DNA of 64,000 bases, from contig JAFCMP010000512.1 in assembly GCA_017506865.1 (NCBI GenBank), positions 558,001 to 622,000 on the forward strand, written 5' to 3'. Origin of the DNA: Tribonema minus (Eukaryota > Sar > Xanthophyceae > Tribonematales > Tribonemataceae). Positions within the stretch are counted from its first letter, which is position 1, and every line of letters begins with the position of its first letter. A program made the position numbers and the translations under genes. Under the pieces are notes generated by a model. That model ran no database searches, had not been told where the DNA came from, and was given only the letters and a program-made list of their open reading frames with translations. This document shows, in pieces, positions 61,101 to 64,000 of this stretch.

Positions 61101-64000
61101 GCGGACACGCCGCCGCCGCCGCCAGTGTCGCCGTTCGCTTTTGTCTCGGCATGCTGCAGGTGATTCAACATGCCGGGTGTGAAGACGCTTTTCACCCACA
61201 TGGCCTCGACTACTGTGCTAGTGAGGGCGAGGTCCACCCTGGCTGCTTGCATAATGTCGCCAACGGTGGATGCGCGTTCGCTTTTAGGGTTAGGGTTAGC
61301 GTTAGGGTTAGTCTAACCCTAACACGGCGAATCTGAACTTGTGAGGTATGCCCCATGGATGAGGGCCGACGGCACATAGCCAGTCGACTGCCACTCGGCA
61401 GTCGCCACCTCCTCCCTTGTGGCAGCCTTGGCGTTGTTCGCCTGCCAGGTCTCGTTGGCGGCTTGCAACGCCTGAGTGGCTTGCTGTTGCTCCGCAACCT
61501 GCTGCTCCAAGGCCGCCAGGCGTTGCGCGGTGGGTGGCTGGGGTGGCATGTCCTTGCTTTCTCTGCTAGCCTTTAAAAATCCAGCTAGAACTCTGCTACA
61601 GCTGTGTGGCCAGTCTTGCTGGTCGGTGCCAAGCAAGGAGTGATGCACATGCTGCTGCCCATCCCAGACCTCTTGGCGAAATCTTCACACTCTTGAAGGC
61701 CTGTTCCCCGTTTATTGCTGAGCAACAAATGCTAGCCTCAGCTGGGCTCAGTTGCTTAGAATACAATGCCACCCGACAAAACGCTGTCAAACGGTCTTAC
61801 ACTGAGTCACTGCGAAGCAGAACGGCCGGGGGCAATCTGTCCCCCCTCCCCCGCCTCCCCCCCCCCCGCCAGTATCAACTACCATACTGCCTTTGCTACT
61901 TACCCCTCATATGTGCACTGTGTATATTTGGCGCTTGAGCAGGCGCCATGGAAGGAGCTTCGCAGCATCGCGGCTGCCCATTTGTTCAGATAACATGTAG
62001 TACCAGAAGGGCCTCTGTCTGTCACTTCCATTCTGCCATCGCTGCAGACCCCTCACATGTGCACTGCGCATGTGTTCTTCTGCTCGAGCAGGCGCCTTGG
62101 AACGAGCTCAGCAGCAGCGTGGCTGCTCTGGAGTAGCACATTTGTTTAGAGTACATGTAGTACCCCCCCCCTCCCGCGCATCACTTGCAGTTTGCCATTG
62201 CTACATACCCCTCACATGTGCACTGCGCATGTGTTATTGTGCTTGAGCAGGCGCCTTGGGAGGAGCTCAGCAGCAGCGCGGCTGCTCTCGAGTTTGCGCA
62301 GAAGGTCGGCTTTCCCGTGCTGATCCGGCCCTCGTACGTGCTGAGCGGTGCTGCCATGAATGTGGCCTACGACGCGGTGCAGCTGACCAAATGCCTCACC
62401 GAGGCAGCGGAGGTGAGCGTTGACACCAACGCATACAGTACGTATGTAGTCTTGGCCTTGCATTCACTTTTTCAAAGATGGAGGTACAGCACTTCAGCAA
62501 AGTATTTGACAATTTCTTATGATAAACGATGCGTTTTCAAGCTAATCCTGACCCACTGTTGGCTCATTTCTCGTCTTGAGTCTGGGTCAGTGAGCATGCC
62601 CTATGACAGCAGCACGTGCTGATCTGCGCATGCTATCACCGCGATCTAAATGGGCTGGCATCCAACGCGCAGATGACCACACAATAAGAGCTCCTCACGT
62701 ACCAATTGATGCCATCCTGACCTTGCTACCTGCTTGCACAATACCTTGCCTTTCAACTGCCATGACTCTCTGTACGATGCTTACTCGTGCTTCAACTTCC
62801 ACTCTGCAGGTCAGCAACGAGTTCCCGGTGGTGGTGTCCAAGTACATCAGCGGCGCGCGGGAAGTAGAGATGGATGCCGTTGCACAGGATGGTGAAGTCG
62901 TGGCCGCCGCCACGCACATACATGTGGAAAATGCGGGTGTGCACAGGTATGTGTGAATATATGGAAATGATTCAAAAGATCGTAGAGCTCTAGGTGACAA
63001 GGTGTGGTTAGCTGCCAGTGCCTTCCATCAATAGCCGTGGTGCTCATTCGCGGGCAATGTGCTGCCTCTGCGGGGTTCTCATTACTGAGCAGCGGTGACG
63101 CCACACTGCTGCTGCCGAGCGCTTCTGACATTTGCATACACATTTTTCTGTCACTACCCCAAGAACTGCTGGTGCTCATTTGCTGACACTGCACTATCGC
63201 TGCTGCTGTCATGTGCACGCACGTTTTTCTTTCACTGATTCATGAACACCTGGTGATCATTCGCTGGCACTGCACTGCCGCTGCGCTCGTCGTTGCTGAG
63301 CGGCCGTGACGCCACGCTGTTGCAGGCTACTGACATTGCATACACGTTTATCTTCCACTTCCATTAAGAACTCCTGGTGCTCATTGCTGACCTTAACACT
63401 ACTTCCGCGGTCGTCGTTGCCGAGCAGCGGTGACGCCACGCTGCTGCTGCCGGCGGGCCCAGAGGACCTCAGCAGCTACAGCTTCCATCGCGTGCAAGAG
63501 GCCACAGCCGCCCTAGCCAAGGCCCTTCAGGTACTATATTTGACCACACAGCATTTTTACATTGGTCTTAGATTGGCACTGGCTGACTTGACAACTTCAA
63601 CTTCACTTCAACAACGGCCACCGCCGCCCTAGCCAAGGCGTTTCAGGTCTCAGATCGGCAGTGGCTGACTTGACAATTTCAAATTCAGGTGAAGGTGATG
63701 GTGCAAGTGTTCTTCATGCACATGCTGGAGAATTGAGTTCGTCAGAGTTTGCCGAAGCCAGGTGTAAGGCTCTCATACATGCCCCCGTTCGTCACGCAAG
63801 TATTTTCGCTGCAGGCTTGCTGAATCAGAAGCGCATCAAGTAAGTTGGTACATCTCAGGCACCCAAGCACAAACGCCCCTTGAGCGAAGGAAATAAAGCA
63901 CAACAGTCAGCCATCTAGTGCTACTTCTTGTGTGATTGAGAAATGAGCACTCCAGCTGGTTGCTGTGCATGTTGGCTGTGCACTTTGTGTGTGCAAATGG
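27612..64000 (+). CDS. Carbamoyl-phosphate synthase II, fused GATase-CPSase (URA2/CAD-type), 3' end off the right edge
   Basis: 28 exons placed with fully consistent phases give 1219 codons in 35.9 kb. Exon lists are in the three sub-entries. The order is GATase small-subunit domain, linker, N-half ATP-grasp synthetase, oligomerisation domain, then the C-half synthetase up to ...[10 protein letters not shown]. The enzyme makes carbamoyl phosphate from glutamine, bicarbonate and two ATP, the first step of de novo pyrimidine synthesis. The start ATG at 27612 precedes a typical CAD-like beginning ([18 protein letters not shown]) with no transit peptide, so it is probably cytosolic. The rest of the C-half, the regulatory MGS domain and any DHOase/ATCase domains would lie beyond 64000. 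Introns reach over 6 kb (intron 12, with a Copia insertion). Intron 23 begins with GC. Confidence 0.95.
29881..30320 (+). repeat. Copies of CPS exon 2 3' edge
   Basis: Two copies of the exon end (cttgatcacaaagaatatca; cttgatcacaaagaagatac) at about 30036-30080 and 30245-30290 in units of about 200 bp. The intron blocks between them share ctgttgaagt and gctcac segments. Confidence 0.88.
30321..31508 (+). other. Rest of CPS intron 2
   Basis: No gene, transposon or RNA recognised. It contains several ACTTCAA/TTGAAGT motifs and a T run near 31172. Confidence 0.5.
32428..33130 (+). repeat. Array of about seven CPS exon 4 3'-edge copies
   Basis: The exon end (cgcaagctggtgaacaaggg, then gaggtgcgtca) recurs near 32490, 32580, 32680, 32775, 32830, 32935 and 33075 with growing decay. 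Unit length is about 90-130 bp, and 'ctgcacttcaacttga' is usually conserved after the donor. Some copies read a fragment of the exon 4 peptide (IVRKLVNKG). Confidence 0.93.
33225..33464 (+). repeat. TGAGCACTGACA minisatellite and one CPS exon 5 5'-edge copy
   Basis: About seven imperfect copies of tgagcrctgacrtg flank a strong copy of the exon 5 start with its acceptor (33293-33346, caggtgaccatggtccccca). The true exon starts at 33465. The 12-mer is the reverse complement of the TGTCAGTGCTCA motif common in later introns. Confidence 0.85.
33687..34545 (+). other. CPS intron 5
   Basis: No recognisable gene. A poly-G tract lies near 34033-34044. Confidence 0.5.
35330..35655 (+). repeat. Tandem duplication of about 125 bp, each copy ending in poly-G
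   Basis: Two near-identical copies (about 35335-35458 and 35462-35587) share cgagctgtgtgcccatcc and ccggcgctcccaagcataat. Each ends in a G run of about 20 or more; a third G run follows at about 35641-35656. In CPS intron 6. A 334-codon proline-rich minus-strand frame is an artefact of this array. Confidence 0.9.
36281..36382 (+). repeat. Upstream copy of CPS exon 8 5' edge
   Basis: cccagggtgtgtaccacgag appears at about 36280-36300 and again at the true acceptor (36379-36398), with flanking blocks shared. A further tandem duplication (catgtgcagactggtg) lies just upstream at about 36100-36245. Confidence 0.9.
36493..36770 (+). repeat. Downstream copies of CPS exon 8 3' edge
   Basis: Copies at about 36595-36655 and 36712-36765 of gccccaccgacaccgagttc and ctggaccactgcag, the first with gtgaag in the donor position. 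Confidence 0.88.
37156..37197 (+). repeat. (CTG)14 microsatellite
   Basis: Fourteen uninterrupted CTG units in CPS intron 8. A less perfect CTG tract lies at about 54888-54933, close to exon 21. Confidence 0.95.
37355..54985 (+). CDS. CPSII exons 9-21: linker, N-half ATP-grasp synthetase and oligomerisation domain
   Basis: Exons: 37355-37469, 38257-38433, 40230-40335, 41113-41183, 47695-47776, 48574-48647, 48963-49128, 49841-50001, 50955-51128, 52050-52156, 53090-53222, 54217-54360, 54944-54985. Landmarks: [124 protein letters not shown] and KRLGFSDNQ. This half activates bicarbonate with ATP and forms carbamate. The 42-nt exon 21 is the shortest well-supported one. Confidence 0.94.
37735..38256 (+). 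repeat. Array of six to seven CPS exon 10 5'-edge copies
   Basis: Acceptor plus exon start (gtgcaggcaggggagtttga and variants) recurs near 37744, 37808, 37870, 38007, 38083 and 38195, often preceded by a poly-C acceptor tract and followed by 'gccaaccatatattcctgtg'. Unit is about 60-110 bp. The copy at 38083 extends to the ggtcccaggccat segment. Confidence 0.93.
38434..38880 (+). repeat. Three copies of CPS exon 10 3' edge
   Basis: cgaggtcttcttcctgcccg and cgcactacgtcgagcaggta recur at about 38558-38603, 38685-38736 and 38826-38872 in units of about 130 bp. Each is followed by gtgtgtcagtgctcagtagg. Confidence 0.95.
38881..39300 (+). repeat. GCTCAG minisatellite
   Basis: Imperfect units of about 18-25 bp around 'ggcagcagcgctcagcaagg' repeat more than ten times. 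They seem to have grown from the tail of the exon 10 copies. Nothing else is recognised from 39300 to 40040 of this intron. Confidence 0.8.
40336..40550 (+). repeat. Two copies of CPS exon 11 3' edge
   Basis: cagacagcgctcacttgcgc (about 40393) and the relative at about 40495 repeat the exon end through ggcacctttgagaaa, each followed by the cgagtacataccctacatac-like intron block. Confidence 0.92.
41184..41400 (+). repeat. Copy of CPS exon 12 3' edge and a 43-bp tandem duplication
   Basis: atcatggccacggaggacag at about 41347-41396 repeats the exon 12 end; its donor position reads gcgagt. Before it, ctggaggattgcattgactg is duplicated in tandem (about 41243-41328). The block ttgaagtt follows both the true exon and its copy. 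Confidence 0.9.
41837..42099 (-). repeat. Copia 3' LTR
   Basis: A 263-bp repeat nearly identical to 46279-46543. A purine-rich tract (minus strand, ctgggggaggg) abuts its inner edge, as expected for a polypurine tract. Confidence 0.92.
42206..45296 (-). pseudogene. Copia pol region (integrase, RT, RNase H), broken
   Basis: Readable blocks on the minus strand: the GAG-pre-integrase zinc region ([16 protein letters not shown]...CETCHLGKA), the integrase core ([27 protein letters not shown]), RT ([44 protein letters not shown]) and RNase H ([37 protein letters not shown]). The region is interrupted a few times. Confidence 0.9.
45275..46336 (-). pseudogene. Copia gag region
   Basis: A 353-codon frame with the Copia gag-type start ([20 protein letters not shown]), a retrotransposon capsid-like middle ([16 protein letters not shown]) and a CCHC knuckle before a basic stretch. 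Part of a broken element. Confidence 0.88.
46279..46543 (-). repeat. Copia 5' LTR
   Basis: A 265-bp repeat matching 41837-42099 at roughly 99%. Its outer edge is followed by the CTAAG target duplication. Confidence 0.92.
46893..47260. repeat. Inverted duplication of a coding-like segment
   Basis: The plus-strand arm about 46893-47022 and the minus-strand arm about 47130-47260 are reverse-complement relatives. Both carry gacaacgtgcacggcgtact or its counterpart, and cacggcgcagtgatggcgtg. The arms read [13 protein letters not shown] and [13 protein letters not shown]. Just right of the Copia element. Confidence 0.8.
47124..47504 (-). CDS. Coding-like open frame of unknown family in CPS intron 12
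   Basis: A 126-codon frame antisense to the CPS gene. Its composition is protein-like ([38 protein letters not shown]), and part of it is duplicated in inverted form at 46893-47022 with the peptide partly conserved. Conservation between the arms suggests the source was coding. It may be a fragment of a gene or transposon carried with a rearrangement. I recognise no family. Confidence 0.35.
   Translation of the reverse strand: MRRCRHSWREALDRKRPSSRGHGNTSQIASTVACLLNLIGGQLACQQYSMCLHLLGGTSQEVMHALLPPPGRFAKVHIPRPVPQVEGSTAQFIIQSIADNAHGVLERFHGAVMAWAHRRFTIIAAP
47777..47885 (+). repeat. Copy of CPS exon 13 3' edge
   Basis: gtgccggccgcgctcgctgc and gccaagcgctcggtgagaac at about 47839-47881 repeat the exon 13 end and donor; the following acttgaagtt-type motif is repeated too. 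Confidence 0.93.
49129..49715 (+). repeat. Array of four CPS exon 15 3'-edge copies
   Basis: gaacgacaactgcatcactg and cctgggcgtgcacaccggta recur at about 49188-49256, 49335-49400, 49497-49570 and 49635-49702 in units of about 150 bp, with gtaaga or gtgaga donors. The first keeps the reading frame through the copied region. Confidence 0.95.
49768..49812 (-). repeat. Degenerate CCCTAA-type array
   Basis: C-rich telomere-like units (accccaaccctaagcttaac) directly upstream of CPS exon 16, on the opposite strand to most other arrays in the window. Confidence 0.75.
50002..50290 (+). repeat. Array of four CPS exon 16 3'-edge copies
   Basis: gcagtgcaacatacag and 'aattactgcattatcgaggt' type segments recur in units of about 60-80 bp between 50009 and 50285. 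Most keep gtgagc in the donor position. Confidence 0.93.
50800..50845 (+). repeat. Copy of CPS exon 17 5' edge
   Basis: gtgtgcagattaacgctcgc followed by a shortened version of the exon start (ggctggcgtttgtc). The true acceptor is at 50953-50954. Confidence 0.8.
51129..51445 (+). repeat. Two near-identical tandem copies of CPS exon 17 3' edge: possible cassette exons
   Basis: A unit of about 159 bp (donor, intron block with gtccatgggtatgcttgtgt, tattttag acceptor, exon end) is present twice. Potential exons 51203-51286 and 51362-51445 are each 84 nt, begin after ttttag, end at accaag|gtatgt, lack stops and keep phase 0. Each would add 28 residues that repeat the exon 17 end. Confidence 0.92.
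52765..53089 (+). repeat. Copies of CPS exon 19 5' edge
   Basis: gcttgcagaaggcgctgcgc, cgtgcagaaggcgct and gcgtgtagacgggcgctgcg at about 52768, 52888 and 52976 resemble the exon 19 start (true exon from 53090). 'gcctcagcagctgagccgtg' type blocks are shared between units. Confidence 0.88.
53223..53500 (+). repeat. CPS exon 19 3'-edge copies mixed with a CCCTAGCAACACTAG minisatellite
   Basis: Copies of gcgcatgttcgccatcgc at about 53376-53400 and 53440-53462 are embedded in five to six imperfect repeats of accctagcaacactagccct. Confidence 0.85.
53800..54216 (+). repeat. Four CPS exon 20 5'-edge copies
   Basis: Copies of gcaggcgctctacgagggca at about 53809, 53886, 54038 (very close, extends through gacgaggcccacaac) and 54122 (weak), each with 'cttcgcctcacgcc' and 'atcatgacatcat' type intron blocks. 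Confidence 0.9.
55490..55920 (+). repeat. Decayed CPS exon 22 5'-edge copies
   Basis: gattgcggcgcgcaccgtag (about 55495) and gattgcggcgcgcgtttgag (about 55730) resemble the exon 22 start, with 'cttctacttgaagt' and 'gagcactgacacgt' blocks repeated between them. Confidence 0.78.
55921..63530 (+). CDS. CPSII exons 22-28: start of the C-half ATP-grasp synthetase
   Basis: Exons: 55921-56076, 57327-57454, 58397-58508, 58958-59128, 62251-62412, 62810-62946, 63428-63530. Landmarks: [108 protein letters not shown] and [15 protein letters not shown]. This half phosphorylates carbamate. Exon 23 ends in a GC donor (gatacag|gcacgt), the only choice that keeps the frame into exon 24. A possible 25-nt exon at 63815-63839 (LLNQKRIK) has a good acceptor and gtaagt donor, but an exon before it would be missing, so it is not counted. 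Confidence 0.93.
56077..56910 (+). repeat. Array of about six CPS exon 22 3'-edge copies
   Basis: The end of exon 22 (accaactacctctacatgac; gtaccacggcgcggaggtca) recurs near 56190, 56320, 56430, 56620, 56755 and 56875 in units of about 110-190 bp, each followed by gtcagtgct. Decay is uneven; the 56620 copy is very close to the exon. Confidence 0.95.
57050..57326 (+). repeat. Two CPS exon 23 5'-edge copies
   Basis: ttgcagaacaacagtgcgaa with gacggcggcagc (about 57055-57100) and gtgcagaacgaactgtcagc with aacggcggtggg (about 57178-57212) precede the true start at 57327. 'ccctaaatgtaattctcatg' type blocks are shared. Confidence 0.85.
57455..58129 (+). other. CPS intron 23 body
   Basis: Begins with a GC donor. 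A block of about 25 bp (atgtacttcaagttgagggc) occurs twice, at about 57470 and 57594. Nothing else recognised. Confidence 0.5.
58130..58396 (+). repeat. CPS exon 24 5'-edge copies
   Basis: cagggccaccatggtgaact occurs at about 58318 and at the true exon (58392); a weaker cagggccactatggtac is at about 58136. 'gtgcttgacattcagcacct' type blocks are shared. Confidence 0.9.
58509..58670 (+). repeat. CPS exon 24 3'-edge copy
   Basis: ctttgaggagctctgcaggg through cgagcaggttacg (58618-58670) repeats the exon end and donor. A TTAGGG array (58588-58606) sits just before it. Confidence 0.93.
59129..59345 (+). repeat. Near-identical copy of CPS exon 25 3' half
   Basis: About 100 bp (59245-59340, from gcgtgcccattctcggaaca to ggcctggagcag) repeats exon 25 with few changes, stays open in the exon frame and keeps a gtgcgg donor. 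Evidently recent. Confidence 0.95.
60100..60715. repeat. Inverted duplication with arms of about 170 bp
   Basis: The plus-strand arm about 60551-60715 and the minus-strand arm about 60100-60275 share gaaggtgatggcgactgc, 'gtgtgaccctgacgcatcta' and 'cacgaccactctacgtgcgg' type blocks with scattered differences. The arms are about 275 bp apart. Confidence 0.82.
60939..60980 (+). repeat. Interstitial TTAGGG array
   Basis: Six to seven TTAGGG units, one short by a base, between two coding-like minus-strand blocks. A smaller array lies at 60021-60052. Confidence 0.93.
61283..61323. repeat. Head-to-head telomere-type junction
   Basis: ttagggttagcgttagggtt is followed within a few bases by tctaaccctaac. 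TTAGGG runs meet CCCTAA runs, the arrangement expected of a telomere-telomere fusion or a fold-back. Confidence 0.9.
61925..62250 (+). repeat. Two CPS exon 26 5'-edge copies
   Basis: gcttgagcaggcgccatgga (about 61935) and gctcgagcaggcgccttgga (about 62083) repeat the exon 26 acceptor and start, followed by gagctcagcagcagcg. 'tacccctcacatgtgcactg' lies upstream of each copy and of the true exon. Confidence 0.94.
62962..63045 (+). repeat. Dispersed repeat, copy 2
   Basis: Starts with atgattcaaaagatcgtaga and ends near ccatcaatagccgtggtg. Matches 15930-16012 over about 80 bp. It begins just after the exon 27 donor. Confidence 0.82.
63050..63427 (+). repeat. CPS exon 28 5'-edge copies
   Basis: gagcagcggtgacgccacac with ctgctgctgccg (about 63087-63118) and gagcggccgtgacgccacgc (about 63297) precede the true start at 63428. 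'aactgctggtgctcatt' blocks are shared between units. Confidence 0.92.
63531..63655 (+). repeat. CPS exon 28 3'-edge copy
   Basis: ggccaccgccgccctagcca with aggcgtttcaggt (63614-63650) repeats the exon 28 end and donor. 'ggcagtggctgacttgacaa' type blocks follow or precede both copies. Confidence 0.93.

Larger units (their letters stand above)
59775..61750. other. Inserted-looking segment with coding-like pieces and telomere arrays, CPS intron 25
   Basis: Bounded by related stretches tttgttgctaagcaacaaca...ctagcctcagc (about 59779) and tttattgctgagcaacaa...ctagcctcagc (about 61709), in direct orientation. Minus-strand coding-like frames inside include 61545-61319 (coiled-coil-like [20 protein letters not shown]), 61252-61016 ([20 protein letters not shown]) and 60938-60648 ([20 protein letters not shown]). 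They are separated by TTAGGG-type arrays at 61283-61323 and 60939-60980. Family unknown. Confidence 0.45.

Noticed and set aside
61596-61790. YSKQLSPAE-like peptide suggesting a retroelement RNase H
   Set aside because: A single short match in a 64-codon frame without the neighbouring RNase H blocks; too little to call.
1-64000. tRNA or rRNA genes
   Set aside because: No cloverleaf with A/B boxes and no rRNA core sequence was noticed on either strand; a covariance-model scan was not possible here.

Overview
The window is nuclear DNA from an intron-rich eukaryote, most likely an alga or another protist. It holds five protein-coding genes with GC-rich exons (about 40-320 nt) and introns from about 0.3 kb to over 6 kb. 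Splice sites are mostly GT-AG, with at least two GC-AG introns. There are many short TTAGGG-type arrays, G/C homopolymer tracts and one Ty1/Copia retrotransposon. The GATase and CPSase domains of carbamoyl-phosphate synthase are fused in one cytosol-type gene, as in animals, fungi and several protists. Plants and green algae use separate plastid subunits, so this argues against Viridiplantae; I cannot name the species.

Layout, left to right. (1) A meiotic-clade AAA ATPase on the minus strand (296-5364; its C-terminus lies off the left edge). (2) A choline/carnitine O-acyltransferase on the plus strand (5702-20657, 14 exons, complete by phase, 647 aa, with a mitochondrial-type leader), head-to-head with the AAA gene across 337 bp. 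(3) An FNIP-type leucine-rich-repeat gene on the minus strand (21884-23346), frameshifted in an AC microsatellite. (4) A double TAZ zinc-finger gene on the plus strand (about 23829-25846), with one apparent 1-nt frameshift. (5) A fused GATase-CPSase gene on the plus strand (27612 to beyond 63530, at least 28 exons, 1219 codons placed, running off the right edge). About 10% of that span is exon. Intron 12 holds a young antisense Copia element, 41837-46543.

The most striking feature is not a gene. In about half or more of the introns of the three large genes, the intron next to an exon carries one to seven degraded direct copies of that exon's own edge, usually with the splice site and some flanking intron. 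I call these 'exon echoes'. Echoes of a 3' exon edge lie downstream of it; echoes of a 5' edge lie upstream. Some are heavily decayed, others nearly identical: two tandem copies after CPS exon 17 are each an in-frame 84-nt potential cassette exon. This looks like repeated tandem duplication across exon-intron boundaries as a way of lengthening introns. Also present are small inverted duplications of coding-like sequence, head-to-head telomere-like arrays, a dispersed 30-85 bp repeat, and enriched short motifs (ACTTCAAGT/ACTTGAAGT and TGTCAGTGCTCA).

The genes do not form one pathway. CPSII starts pyrimidine synthesis, the carnitine acyltransferase moves acyl groups, the AAA ATPase probably remodels protein complexes, and the TAZ and LRR proteins are likely interaction modules.
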